NCBI GenBank assembly: GCA_034440635.1 | Contig: JAOTON010001266.1 | Span: forward strand, 434,001-498,000 | Direction: 5' to 3' | Length of the DNA stretch: 64,000 nt | From: Lepas anatifera | Lineage: Eukaryota > Arthropoda > Thecostraca > Lepadidae | Shown: positions 38,501-53,600 of the stretch, in pieces | Numbering within the stretch: position 1 is the stretch's first letter | How the letters are laid out: every line of letters starts with the position of its first letter | Position numbers and translations under genes: made by a program | The notes under the pieces: model-generated | The model's database searches: none | Told to the model about the DNA's origin: nothing | The model's input: the letters and a program-made list of their open reading frames with translations, nothing else

Positions 38501-41500
38501 TAAAAACGCCACTTTAAATATGCTTCCACCCACTATAAAAACAAGGTGAACGACCCTCGTGGGCCCAATGTATGGCGGTTCCAACTGAGTCCTTACACAC
38601 TTATTCCCATTGTTCGGTATCCCAGATAAGGCGCTACTGCCGCTGCGTGTTCTCACTGTTTACGTGAAGGCTACCGTGTTTGCCATTCTGATACATCCCC
38701 CGCATAAACCACTCGCGTAAACAGTTTATGCACACATCGTTACCGCTGTTTGATGTTCCTGTACCTCTGAGTCAGCACAACTATTCTGAAGGAATGTCCG
38801 GATTTCGCCCAGGTTTCCATGCTAAAAACCGCACAGCACTTGTGGTTTCTGGGGACGCTGACTCTCTGAGACAGAGGCGGTTAGTGATTTAAGCAGATCA
38901 TCATACAAGAAAGTCTACAGCAGAATTTTTTACATGATAGTAAACGGCGGCTGGGATGGCTCATGAATGAAATGCCTATAGCCATGTGAGCTATATAGCT
39001 ATATAGCTAGCTAGTTTTTTTCGGATCCATACATACATTTCAAGACAAGATGGTGATATTAAAGCAATCTTCATCGCGCCTCACGCACGACCAAAAACCA
39101 CTGGAATTGGCTAAGGTCAACGAGGGTAGCACAGCGCAAATCTACACAAATATATCAACCGAAGCCGAAACATTGGATCTGCTTCTTAACGATTAAAAGG
39201 TGCCCTCGATGGGAGAAGAAAAGAGCACCGCTTGTGGCTAAGCTGAAGCACTGCACATCGGTTCATCAGGCACACCACTACCGTGTCGCTCAAACGCTCT
39301 GGCCAGGGTGGAGGAAGATGCAGATGAGCTATTGGTCGATAATGATAACAGGAAAATCCGAACGGTAAAGATTACGACGACTTAGGATGAGAATCCCTAA
39401 GCATTCACTAAGTTCCTGTCTGGAAAAATGTAAATGTGAGCGATGCTGTACACTCCTAAAAGACCAGTCGCGGCAGCCCACGGGTGCCAGGGCGGCGTGA
39501 ACATGTCCGCAGCATATTAAAGGGAATGTGGCACCATCATAATGGGTTTTGAACTGATATGGCCATGTGATAAACCGTGCCGAGAAATCACTTGATCCAA
39601 CTTGCATTTGCCCCAGAACTTACCGTTCGCGGAGAAAATGGTAAAAATGCAACGCTTACAGACCCCTCCTCCCCCGGTGGTCACGTCGCATGAGTTGAAC
39701 TTGGGAACGCAGTGTAAGGCTCAAGCCCACTGCACGGACTAATATTCTTTCCTGGGCCTCTCTCAAACCTACGTGGTAAACGGCCTGTCGGTATTGGTGA
39801 CTACAAATTGCGTATAAATTTCTTCAACCACCAGTTTTAAACGTGAAATATGGTTCAATGTATGAAAAATAGCCGAAACATTTGCTTCCTAAAAATCAAC
39901 CTTTTTTAGATAAACACGCTTAATTTGCATTGGTTTTCATTTGTGCCGCAAATAAAAAGGGTTCCATCTGCCACAAAGCATTACCAGATCGTACGCCGAT
40001 TTGACATCAGGCAATCTGGAGAACTTTTCAGCTCGAAGGAAAAAATAAAACAAAACGAGTTATACGGCTTAGGTGCAAGGCTTTTCTTCGGCAAAAATAA
40101 GGCCATACCCAATATTTTCAATAAATATTGTACCTAAGCCGCTACAGTCTAGAATCGCATCAAGGTTCTTTATTCCCTTTAAGCGCTGGTCACTCGTAAG
40201 TTTGGATGACCCCACGCAACAAAATCTAACGCCATTCAGTCGGCGTCTCCCATAAGTTCTCGGAGGGCTTGATGAAGATGCATGTATGGGTCAGTGGCGG
40301 ATCTAGCCGGTCGGTTTGGGGGGCAAACCAAAGTCGAAAAAACGTCACGCAGAGTAAAATTATGTACTACCTTACCATTTGATGGTAGAAATTGGGATAT
40401 TTGAGGCAAGAAGCAAAAAGCAAACAAAAAAACGTAACGGGGTGAAAATATGCGCTTAAGAAACTTTTTCCCATCCAATGCCAAATGCTTACACTTAACT
40501 TCACTCTTCACTGGTTCTGTTTGAAGTTGAGAGTTAAAGCACTTAAGTCTTGTCTATAAATTAAAAAGTAGTTGGGAAAAAGGAGGTCGACCGCTTGGGG
40601 GGGCAAAACATAGTTTTTCCCCGAGCTTTTACGATTGGAGGGATAAATACCTTCCCTCCTGGATCCGCCACTGGTATAGGTTGCCATGGAATAAAGAGTT
40701 TACTCCACTGAAGGAGATGTTGGAAGACGAAACACCTAATTTCAGCTTCCTTGAACATTCTTTTGTCATACATTTAATTTTATATGTTCTTTTGTCACCA
40801 TTATACTGTTATTTCTAGGAAACAGCTACGCATTCATCTTAATATTATTGAGATGTTCTTAATATTTCCGCTCCGCTAATGTTTACCACTTCCACTCTGA
40901 TCCAGTCATCATACATGAGTGATAGCAGTCCAGTCAACATGCTAACAACGTATCAAGCTGGCTAGTCAGCCCACGGAGCAGTGTTGAGACTTCCGTCAGA
41001 GGTCAGAAAAAGTGCCTGTCACCACCGGAATTTAAAACCAAACCTGTGTGACCAAAAATGTTGAGGTTTGGCAGCAAAACAGGGATTCTTTTGTAGAAGC
41101 TCTAAGTCCTTATAAGTCTTCCAAAACGTGTTGAAAGACTTAAAGGGAGATACGCGAAAAAATTATTATTGTGGTTTCTTGCTATTTGAAAAATCTTGAT
41201 AACGAAACTATCAATTATTTTTGTATCTTCGGCAAAATTTTGGGAGGCCATTCACTTATTATCGAAATAGGTTAACAGTTTCGATAAAATGCCCATCTTT
41301 ATCCCATGCCCATTTTTTACCCATGCCCATACCCATCACTTACTTTTCGAAAACTATTTAAAGTTGAAAAGTAAAGTTTTTTTTATAATACAAATATCTG
41401 TTCTCCTATATTTGTATTTGAATTAATTTTAGAAAGTTTTAAAAAGTACAAAATGAATTAGTTTGCCCTAGAAACGGAAAACACATAATTACTCAAGTCC

Positions 41501-44500
41501 TCAGCGGTTTCGTACCTCGGGTCTTGAGTCATTTTCTGCTTCAGCCCCAGGATGACAAAACTTTTGCGTCAGATAGGTCACGTGACCTCGGTTTGAGAAT
41601 TCCTAGGCTTCTGATTGTTAAATTGGGATTTCTTTTAAGCCCTGTATTTCTGTTTCAAAAGGGTTTTGGAATGTTGTTTTTCTAAAGTAGTTTTTTCAGT
41701 AGTATTTCAAAGTTCTACATCACTATTTAGGATAGACATGACCTAATTCTTAGAGAAATTGGTAGCCTTAGCCGTGTGTACGTCATATACATCGATATGA
41801 GGTGTACCGGTAAAGTCGTCTAGAAATCTTGACTTTGAAAGCAATTTTAAGGCATTTGCAGGCCCAATTCGCAAAAATGAGAATAGGACTTCTGAAACAA
41901 CTTTTTGTAACCTTTTGATATAGCCAATAATTTTTTTTCGCGTATCTCCCTTTAACGTCAACTACTCACGCTAGTGAGCACTGTTGTTGGTTTTGTCACC
42001 GACTCGATCTATTTTTGTCACCACAATTGTTGGCGAGTTGGCAGATCTTGCGACCCCTGGACTCCGTCGCCCCTCACCAGTTTAGCGTGCGGCCTCTGTA
42101 CGCCGTCCTGGCGGCCGTTGGCTCTGTGAGGACTGCTGTTTCTGCCGGCGGCGCCTCCCGTGATGGACTCCACCTCCGGCATGGCCAGAAAGTGCCGCAG
42201 ACGCTGCGCGCTCACCTGCCGCGTCGATACCGATGATGACTATGGTGTTTATGAGGCAAAGACACAGACTGGTGAGAAATAGCGCGAATTCAACGGATTG
42301 AATCCCAGACTCATCAGTTCAACATTAGACGTATTCAGTCGGTCAAAGGTGTTAAGGACATTTCAACAAGCTGAGGACAAGGAGCTCATGTTGCGCCCTA
42401 AAATGTTTGCAACCATCTCTTTGTCCTACTCCTCTTTTACGACATATACGGAAGACACACTCAGCACAACACTACTTTATCTGTCTTTCATCCTGTCAAC
42501 CTGTTGTGACTCATTGTTGCCCATCGCCGGATCCCGCACTTTCCAGCCGCACAATGCACGATGCAGCAGTTTAGCAAAGCGCCCGCTATGTTGTGCGCAT
42601 GCGTAGTGCTGACCCGGGCGTCGATGATGGCCTTGACCAGCATGGGAAGCTGGAAGAGTGGCACTGTGAGCTGGTTGAAGAGCGCGAGGCCGCTGAAGAC
42701 GCGGGAGGAGACCAGAGGTCGCTCCTCCAGGTAGCCGTACAGCCCGAACGTGGTCAGGGTGACCACCGTCAGTGAAGCCTGCGTCAGAAACGCTGCAGGA
42801 ACAGCCAGAGGTCAGAGTGAACCCAGCACTGTGCAGAGTACGCCCGGGCCATGGTAAACAAGGTCGTGGGGCAACGTTCCGTGTTTTACGGCACTTCTCA
42901 TGCATATCTATGTGGGTTTTCTGCAGCTAGGTTGGGCCGGCATGCTTTGTATTTCTGGTGAAGCCACTTCAAGAAACCTTTTTTATAACAACTACCCTTT
43001 TAAATAGGTAGGCAGGAGTGCCCATCCTTACCCGAGTGGTTGTAAACCAATTTTGTCCAATTGCATGCACAAAAAAATTGTGCTGGTTTCATTATGTTAG
43101 TGGACCGCACCACTTCCCCGCTATTGTTTTTGTTTTATTTGCTTGCTGCCTAAACCTCAATTTAGTAATTTTTCTCATCGTAGCTCCAGCAAAGGTGTAG
43201 AAAGGTGTAAGATTCTGCATGTAACCATAACCAAGTGTCCACAGTTGTTGAAAAGGAATGCATTAATTCGTCGTGTCTGAGAAATCAGCAGATACGGCGA
43301 AATTCCGGACACCATACATTGGATGGTGGGATTAATTTCTCATTATTCATCGCTTAATTACTGGGAAATCAATTCGTCTTGCTTGAGAAATCAGCACATA
43401 CGGCAAAATTCAGAACAGCACACCTTGTTTGTGTGAAAACATTGAGCACACGTATCGGAAAGCGATTTCCCAATTTCAGACATATTGGAAAATCAGTTTT
43501 TCAATCAGTATATGGAAAATGTGTGCCCACAAGTTTTGGTCCTAGAGGGGAACGGCTCTTGCCAACAAGAGGCTGAAAAGTGACCGGTTAAAACTGAAAG
43601 ACCCTATCTTTGGGAACTCTTAGACACTCATTTGTGGTATAGCATGCCATTTCAAAACTTGAGATGACTCGGAAGTGCTACGAAATCAGCGTTTCAAAGT
43701 AAGATGTTCCGGTAAGGCAGAGCAAGGTACCGTCACGATACCTGAAGCAGCACAACACTCACGTACTATTGAGTGCCCAGAAGAGGGAGTCCTTCAGCAG
43801 GAGGCGCAGCTCCCTCTTCCGCACGTGCTCGATTTTCTGCTGGTAGATAAACTCGAGTGCGTTCAACTTCAGAAGTCTGATGCCGGCGATAAACTCGGCC
43901 GTGAGACTCAGTCGCTCGTCGCTCTTCGTCTGCAGTTGTGGGTAAGTGCAACAAATTATCTTCTGGTATAGACTGACTACTTTCCCATCACACTGCGGAT
44001 AACCAGAGTTAAATATAAGCATTCGTATAAACATTTCTGCCCACGTTATCGGGCAGAAGGCTTATGCAACTGTCGAAACAGCTCAGAAAGTGTCAAAGAG
44101 GAGCATTGAAGTACGGATTATAAACAAATACGTATAGGCTGGAGCAGAGCATTGTAGTTGTATACGTCTCCAATATGACAAACATGCCCCGTCACTGATC
44201 AGTTTCACGACTGAGTTCACGCACACTCAAGCTTGCGGATGGTTAAATGCTCCACACACAAGCGTTACCCTCCTCCCTACCTCCCTCCCTCCTCCCACCG
44301 TCACTGAACGTGTCATACCTGCAACACTTTCTTGTTGGACTGCAGCTGCTTGACGACGACAAACTGCAGCGGCGTGATAACGAAGATAGATAGCAGTGCT
44401 CCATAGACGGCGCTGAGGCCCAGCTGCTGGTGAATCAGCACCAGCAGCACCACAATCTGTCCGCCCATACACACCAGCCATCATTAAATACACCCGCACT

Positions 44501-45725
44501 ACAACCTGTCCCGCCACACACACCAGCAGCTGTGTGCAGCAGCTGTGTGCACACACCAGCAGCAGCTGCATGTGCCACTGGTTGGCACACACACCAACCA
44601 GTGGCACATGCAGTGCCACCAGAATCTGTCGCGCCACACACACCAGACAGTGTCACATGCAGTGCCAAGATAATCTGTACCACCACACACAACAACACAG
44701 TGGCAGGACTGATTACAGTGTCACACAAAGTGCCATCACAACCTGCCCCGCCAGACGACAACCAGCCATCGTCACATACAGTGCCATCACAACCTGTCCC
44801 GCCAGACGACAACCAGCCATCGTCACATACAGTGCCATCACAACCTGTCCCGCCAGACGACAACCAGCCATCGTCACATACAGTGCCATCACAACCTGTC
44901 CCGCCAGACGACAACCAGCCATCGTCACATACAGTGCCATCACAACCTGTCCCGCCAGACGACAACCAGCCATCGTCACATACATTGTCATCACAACCTG
45001 TCCCGCCAGACGACAACCAGCCATCGTCACAAACAGTGCCATCACAACCTGTCACACCACACAACCAGCCATCGTCACATGCCTGGTGCACAGCAAGCTG
45101 TCCAAACTATAAGAAAATAAAACTGAAAAATTCACACAGCTCTTTGTTAATTATAGTATAAAAACAAAGCCAAAATACTCGAGTAAGCTAGCTTTTTCAG
45201 ACTTTGAACACCTCCGACATAGGATCTAAGACTACCATCTCAAACATCCCTTTCTAATTAGCAGGGGCGCCGCCACGTAATTTATACAGGGAGGGACGGA
45301 CCCGGGATGGTGCTGACCGGGGGAGGCGAATTTTGACAATATCCCCCTTGTTGGCCAACAGGGGGGAGCGGACGCGTCCCCCGTCCCGCCCCCCGCTTTC
45401 GGCGCCCATGCTAATTAGTTGTCTGTAACAGCAGTAGCATACACTAATTCCTTCTTATGATAATACCATACGCTTCGACACAGACAAAAATGGGAGGGAC
45501 GGTCAATCTCGAACCTCCTGCTGGCCAGAAACTCACCCCACCACCTAGAAAAAACTTAACGGGTTCTGGCTCCATGCTACCTTCCTAGCATACCGGTTAC
45601 AACATATTCCTATAATTTTCTAATTTGGCTGGAATCGAGCAATTTTTCCATAAACAGTGGAGACTGACCTCACTCTTTTCCAACGCGCAAATAATAATAA
45701 TAAGTTTCAACGCGTTAAATACGTG

Positions 45726-45813
<88 letters not shown>

Positions 45814-48800
45814 TAATTAACGCTGGCTTTCGGATGTTAGCAAAAATCCTGGTCAATCATTTTAGATTGTTCGGTTCTGCTCTGATGAGTTCCTGGCACT
45901 CTGGCGCCGCCCTGGTCGGGCAAACACAGTGGTTTCAGCCCATTAACCCGACAGAAACCGAGACCACGTGGTAGGCCAGGCAGTTACCTTACATCGCTAA
46001 GTTTCGCAATCCACAACAAAGGCGTGACTGGTCATCGGCCACCCGCACCCAGCCTCTCGCTGTCCTGGCGCTGATAGGCCTCTCTGCGCCCTGGCGCTGA
46101 TAGGCCCTTGCTGCCTGGGCTGATAGCCCTCTGTTGTCTGGCGCTGATAGGCCCCTGCCCCCTATAGCCCTTGCTCCTGGCGCTGATAGGCCCCTCTGCT
46201 GTCCTGGCGCTGATAGGCCCTCTGCTGCCCTGGCGCTGATCGACCACTACGCTGTTCTGACGCTGATGGGTCCCTCTCACTTCGGTCCGGCCGCCAGCCA
46301 AAAATGCTTTCAGCCCGTTTGACCCAATGACCGCCGCCTGGCACTCTGAGTGGGTGAGATAACGAGTCTCTGCGTCCACCAATAATGTATGGGAGACCTC
46401 AGCGTACGGACAACCGCATGGTGTGTCATTCCAGCGAAGCCAGTGGTCAACTCAGAAGCAATGAAAAGGCGCGGAATGAGATCTAAACAACTGCCGTCGT
46501 CTCAGTCACGCCAGGCGCCCACATGCCGGAGTTACGTCATAGTGGACAGAGCTCACATTTTCCCTCTATCCAGGAATCGTTCCCCTGATCCAAACACATA
46601 CAATCAACGGTCTTTGAATACATTCTTCCTTCGTACATAACAATTTTTCTGCTCTCGAGAGACGTCCGCCACGGTATTCTCCGAACACAAACGGATCGTA
46701 CGGTGAATGTTCACAATACTGTCCGGTAACGGGTTTCTTCTGTGATGTCTCGAGCAGTTAATGATTCTCAGACACAGACGCCTGAAGCTGACTTTCGCTG
46801 ATACAATTTCACAACGCGATGAAAGCCCAAATTGCTCAATTACGAGCGAGATTTAATAAGGTGATGGCACATTACTCGTTCTGGCGTTGGCGCGGCGGTC
46901 AGTTTCCAGGAAGCAGCGTAGTCCGAGCCAGACTGCTGGAGCAGGTCCACGGCCTGGACAGGCTGCGGTGGCAAGCTCACGGGCTGGACCGCGCTGTAGT
47001 GGCAGGCTCACAGACTGGACCACACTGCCGTGGCAAGCTCGCGGAAAGAGGCAGTTGGCTGGAACAAGCTCGCAGGCTTGACCACGCTGATGTGGCAGGC
47101 AAGCTCAGGGGCTGGACGACGCTGATTGGGCTGATTCAGTGGACTCGAAGGGAAAACAACACCAGTTGAATCTCCACAATGGACGTCATCATCCGAATGC
47201 TGGATCCTTGTACGAGTTGAAGACAGATTTTCATCACTGTCATTTTCTATTGTGACAGCATTCTATCGTTTCCATATAAAGTACCAAAAACTGGCCTGTT
47301 GTCCTCGAAGCGCACTTTCCAGGAGTTATACGGGTGTATGATGATACTAAAAATGGGGTTCTGCTCTCGAAAGGTTGAACAAAACAAAAACAACGAACAG
47401 AAGCGTAATGTTTTTATGGATGTCTGCGAGAGATGGACCAATGAACCACCTCTTTGAAGACTGGTTGATGCTGAGGAAAGCCTTGGTAAATTCTCCCCGA
47501 AGACACCCACTGTGTCGTTTTCAAGTTAAGCCTCTCGTTCCAGAAGCTAGAAAAGCGGGTTGCTTATGGTGGGTGTCCTACGCAAAGGTTTGTTTCTATG
47601 CACAGCCAGCAACAGCTGATGTAGAGGGCGGTGTAGGGGGAAAGGAGCTAAATAACTAGCTGAGCGGCATTTTTTATGCATCTTATTTTCGAACACAGAA
47701 CGTCACATAGTGTCAGTCAGTTGCACCCACCCCTCGTCCTTGTTACGGAAGCTCCTTCACGAAAAGACGACAGAAAGCCAAGGCTAACGCCGAACAAACG
47801 CCACGTGGCCAACACTGGCACGGTTTTAAAGTTATTGGAGATTAATACATGCGTAAGTGAATACTGAATTACGCTAGAATTGTTTGATTACTCAATCCAT
47901 TTAGTCAATAAGTAAACTAAGTAACATAATGTCAACCTAATTTGGCCTTCAATTACGGGTTTATCAATATGTTTCCACCTTAACTGGTTAATGGAGAATA
48001 GTGTCAAAGAAAGTGATGCGATGGAAGAAAAAGTCTATTACAGCACTAGCACAGTGCACCAACACAGACTCGCTGATTCAGACAACTTCAATGAAGGCTC
48101 TAAGAAACAGTTGTAGCGTTGCGTCACGCTTTTCCCTCAAAATTCATAGTTCCTAGGCCCAACTCATGTCACCAATCTCGACTTTACCGCATTCTGGTCT
48201 CGGAGTGCGATACTGCAACGCCAGTAAAAAGAGAGTGGAAATCACGTGCGGTAAATCAGCCTCAGTGGAGCCGGCTGGTACGCTATGGCACGCCTCAGAC
48301 ACCGTTGGTACGCTACGGCACGCCCAGACACCGGTGGTACGCTATGGCACGCCTCAAAACCTGGTCCTTGCGCCTCCCTTCGCGCCTCGACACCGTGGCC
48401 TGGCGCCTCGACACCGGTGGTACGCTATGGCACGCCTCAGACACCGTGGTACGCTACGGCACGCCTCAGACACCGGTGGTACGCTGGCACGCCTCAGACA
48501 CCGGTGGTACGCTATGGCACGCCTCAGACACCGTTGGTACGCTATGGCACGCCTCAGACATCGACGCTGGACTTACCTTGAGCGGGATGGCCCACGTGTA
48601 GTGAAGTTGCGACATCATCTCGGTAAGACTGGCGGCGTCTTCAGACAACAGGCTTATCATGCTGCCGGAGTCGATGTGGGCAGACCGAATGGCGTCGCTG
48701 GTCGCTGAGCCTGGCGCGAAAGTCTTCTGGTCAGGTCGAGGTTGTACGCGCCAGCCAAGGGGGGCTGAGTCTGGTGCAAGTACAGATTCAGTACATTCTA

Positions 48801-50628
48801 ATCAAATATGCGTCTAAAATTTGTATTGTAGGTATTGCCTGTGTTGGCACCGTTCAGAAGCCGGCAGTCATCCGGGTTGACAGATGGCTCTAGGCTTTGA
48901 CTTTGATAAAGACACTACGAATCGCAGATTGGCTGGCATCAAGTTCAGCAGCTATGTCGGTGAATCACGAAGCTCGTGCTCCCCGAAAATACGTCACGGG
49001 AGGCATTAGGCGCGATAGAACAATACGATGGCCACAGAACAGTCACTACATGTTTGGTGACATCATCGAGATGATAAGAAATTTGCTCATTATCCGTGGA
49101 GTTAAAAAGTGTATCAATGCTTTCCTTTTAAAAGCATACGAGTAATGACTTCCCATATTTCCGTGCGAATGAGACTCAGCCGGCTTCTACTGCCCGGAGT
49201 GTTGCACAAATCACGTCTTCTGGCTACCGATTTCCTCCACTTTCACTTATAAAAGCTGGAAGCCTGCCGAGCGACTGGAAGTGTCTGTGCTGGAAACATA
49301 CAGAATGTCTGAGCTGGAGACGCACCAAGCGGCTGTACAGCACGTTTCCAGCGACTGGTGCGTGTGTGCTGGAAGCCTTACGAGCGACTGTTGAGAGTGA
49401 GTGCAGGGCGCCTCAGCTGGGAACCATACCGAGCGACTGGAAGTGTCCGAGCTGGAAACATACAGAACCTCTGCGCTGGAAACCTACCCAGCGACTGGAA
49501 GTGTCTGGCTGGAAACATACAGAACGTCGGCGCTGGAAACCTCGCGCGGTGTCCGTGTAATCGAAGCGACTGGAAGTGTCCGTGCTGGAAACATACGGAA
49601 CGTCTGCGCTAGAAACCTACCGAGCGACTGCAGGGTGTCGGTGCTGCCGCCTGGTGTCGCCTCCATAGCCGTCAGCGGTATCCGCAGCGACTTGTCGTAA
49701 ACTAGTGCCTGCCGCCGAAAAAACCGGTCGGCCCTCCACACGCAGGGAAACTGCACCTAGAGATGCATATCCACGCTACTGCGTGATGCTGGAATACCAG
49801 AAGTTCAGTTTCTGAACAAAACATGTTCTGAAATTTTTATATCCTCAAATGATCTCCCGCCTAAAAAAAACGACGCGAGGATTTGTTTTAATGACTAGAC
49901 AAAGAGCGTTGATAAACCAATGACAAGAGATAAGCCAACACGCAGCGCTCAAAAGATACGCATCTCTTGTCCTGCGAACATTTTACACTGAGCAAGCAGT
50001 AACTGAGCAGCTACAAAAAAACACGAGTGAAACATCTTATATACCTACCTGATTGTGTCCTCTCCGTTTAGATTTCCATATATGCCCGTATGATCATTTC
50101 GCGTTGATTTACATTAAAAATGTACTCAAGCAGAAGTTGTGCTGGCGTAAATAAAGTTAGAGGATGATATAAATAATAGTATTGAGGAATGCTGTTTGTT
50201 TCATCTTCTCCGATCCCACTTGAAAACGAATCCTATTTTTGGCTATACATTACGGCACAGGCCATACGCAGATCCAGGATTGCCGACCGGGGGCACCTTC
50301 CCGGGGGGCGCCATCCGGACCAGGGGGCGCCACTTGACCGGCAAAATCTATAAGGTGGGCGCCAAATCCTATCGGTGGGCGCCGATTTTCGCATCCTGGA
50401 GGGGGTGGGGAGCGAAATTTGGGCGCCATCGACCTTTTAGGGGGCGCCGTGACCATTTCAAGGGGCGCCGAGGGTCGATCGGGGGGCACGTGCCCCCTTG
50501 CCCACCCCTGGATCCGCCTATGGCACAGGCCCAGTCTGGAAGCACGATATTAGAGGAGGTGGGCACTATATCACTCTATCACACTATATAGCACTATATC
50601 ACACGACGGCAATATCACACACATATAT

Positions 50629-50698
<70 letters not shown>

Positions 50699-53600
50699 CA
50701 TATATGCACGACGGTAGTATTATAGACGACCGAGGTTTCAGCACTCAGCCGCAGGCCGCTGTCATAAGGCTAGAAAGCTTTAATCTGTTGTTCCAGCCAT
50801 AAACTCCGCCACAGGCAAAGAAGTGAGGAAACCCATCAATCTCGAGGCTAGAAACTGACCCCTTTCAGCACCAAAAACTAATCGAAATCGGGCTCATTGT
50901 TGTCTTCCACGCATGCTGGCTGTCTAGTTTTCTGATTTCTTCCCGATTTGAATGAAATCGAGAAGCTTTCGGATGAAAAGAGGGGACCGGGCTCACATGA
51001 CCTCCATATCCCGGTGAGAAGGCATGGCCCCAGCGGTGTACCTTTCAACTTGGAATCTGCATGTCCGGTGGTCGCGGCGTTTTTTTTATGTAAATCCAGG
51101 GCCGTGGGCCGTTTTTAAAGCTCCTGGGTAACTCGCAAGCCTTTGCACACTCGTGCAGCACGTGGCCTCTGGATTTTGAACGAACTGCGAAGGTCTGCAC
51201 GGGAGCGTGGAGGCCCCATTCCTTTATGTTCTGCATTGTTCTGTTGCAAAAACTACCGTGCACCACCTTCCGCGGACAATAACGCTTCAACGAGATGATT
51301 GAACCATGTCCGGTTTTAACAAATTACTTCTTTGTCAACCTGAAGCCGTCACAAAAACAACACTTTTTGTCGTACTAAGACAAATAACCGACCGAAAATT
51401 GACGTGACCATACGGTTGGTGTTGGCTGGGACTATTCCTGGCACAGCTGATATAGGATAACAATGTGTGAGTTCCTCACATTTCGGAATCGACACCGTCA
51501 TTACGTTCGCTGATAAGCCCACAAAAAGCGCGGCCAGCGAATCTAATGGCGGCGCTGTTCCACATCGGTATCGGGTGCGTTCCGGTTTTTTACCCGCTGC
51601 TTTCTCACCAGTGAGGTTTTTCTGTTTGTCTTCGTGCCGGCTACCCCGTCCGTTTCCCCGTGTACTTTTTACATGAGTCATACGCGATCTGGCACAAGCA
51701 TGACCTCTTGAGTCACCGGAAATTGGTGGTATTTCGGCCCGCTCCCGGCTGCGCCCATTCCATCCGTACACTTCCACACGCCCACTAAGACCCACTCTAT
51801 CAGCTGCATCCTTCGACTCACTTCCGCTGGCTCTATCTGAAGACGGGGGCGACTATGAACACGTGAATAAGTCCCGTGTTATGCTTCTGAATAATCAGCA
51901 AGCTCGAATGAGTCGCACACATGCCTATTGCTTAAAACAAACAGGGCGGTTACATCACTATGGTTTATCTGTCCAAATCTAACAAAGCGGAGCAATGACG
52001 CGCTGTAAGGAAGGGATCATGTATGTACGTACCTAACACAGGAAAACAAATAGCCTTGCCATTCTAGCCACAAAACCCGTACACAAAGTCAGCGACAACA
52101 GCCCGTTCATTTGGCTATGAGAATGTTCCGCTTGGTCACGTCTTTACCGACGGGCTGTGTTCAGCCTCGTCGGAAACTGACCTGCACCTCACTGCGCAGG
52201 CGCAGACCCTCGGTGACCATCACGTGGGTGCCGCACTGGGAGAAGGTGCCCTGCGCCAGCGCTGCCACCAGCGCCACCACTGACATCACGTACCCGTTGG
52301 AGAGGAAGTCGCCCACCGTCGGATACAGGTACTGTCAGAGTGTCAGCCAAAGGCAGGTTAGTTCTAGCGCCAGAAAGTAAGCAACTTCTGAATTGAAATC
52401 AATGAGTAGTTGCATGACAGGACAAGTGACCTTTCCTATTTATTTTAGTTCGGGACACAAATGCTTTATATTTCCACCTTTTGTTTCTGTGAGCCATTAC
52501 CTAAATGTGGGTACGACACCGGGGTGACTCAATGAATGTTCCAATTTGACGGCTATGGCAATCCCATCTTTTCCACAGACAGGCACAATATCCTAACGAC
52601 ACCTCCGTTCTGTGTCACCTTAGAAAACACCTCCCAGGGCAGACCATTTAAAACCAATCGTAACATTCCTCCATCAAGCCATAAACCACGCCCCTGACTG
52701 AAGGCATCCGATGCCCTAATGGAAGTGATACCGCAGAACAGTGACAGTACCCCGAGAAAGTGCCGCATCCATTGGTTCAATAGGTCTAGCGGGCAGAGCG
52801 TGACAGACCAGGAGCGTCTAAATAGATTGCCGTCTCTGCGTCACATTGTGCGGTTTGCTCACTGTCGTGAGGTCACCCCGCTTTCTCCTGTCGGCCTTCT
52901 ATCGGGCCCTGAATAGCAATCGCATCAGCTGGGAGTGTGTGCTTGTCCCTTTGGAATCTTCTGGCCAGGTCATGTGTGCTGGTACACACCTGGATAATGC
53001 CAACTAAATGGAGCACTCATGTGCAGACATTACAAACGCTCACAGAAAACACCTGATCACGATACCAAGTGGTGATTCTCTAGTCCCAGTGATGGCCTGA
53101 AAGCTCTTATCATCTCAAATAGAAAGGCAGCCATATCTTTATTTCGTTCACATTACGATTCATCATCATATTTCGAATTTTCGGGCGCATCAACAGCCCA
53201 GGTCATATGGCATCCTGACTCAAAGCAGAGCGCATTGTCCATGAATTACACGCCCAGAAAGCAAGGAATTCTGCTGATGCGAAACTCAGCCCAATGCATT
53301 TGTTAGCTGTGAGTATACACTAGCTAGAAGGAGCTGGGTGTGGGCACACGAAGTGTCTACGTCATGTTTACACGTGACCTGGACTATCTGAGTACAGCGG
53401 GCAGCACTGACCCCTCCTTGCTGCAGATGCAGCAGCTCAAGTTGTCCCGACTGATGCAACAAGACGAATTCGATAATGTTCTTGAGAGCTAGTGGGGCCA
53501 CGAAGCCGACCGAGTCTCCAAACAGCTTCAGAAGCCCGCCCAGCAGCAGGCGGCCGCGGTGAGCTCGCCACACCACCCGCCACAGTCGCAGCCGGCGACC

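Noticed and set aside
44430..45161. Open frames on both strands of 190-240 codons ([17 protein letters not shown] units)
   Set aside because: The 51-nt array has few stops in any frame. The translations are periodic artefacts inside the intron a6/a7.
50250..50566. Open frames with [16 protein letters not shown] peptides, also near 37813-38257 and 55124-55588
   Set aside because: They fall within hAT MITE family A copies; similar spurious peptides appear wherever the MITE occurs.
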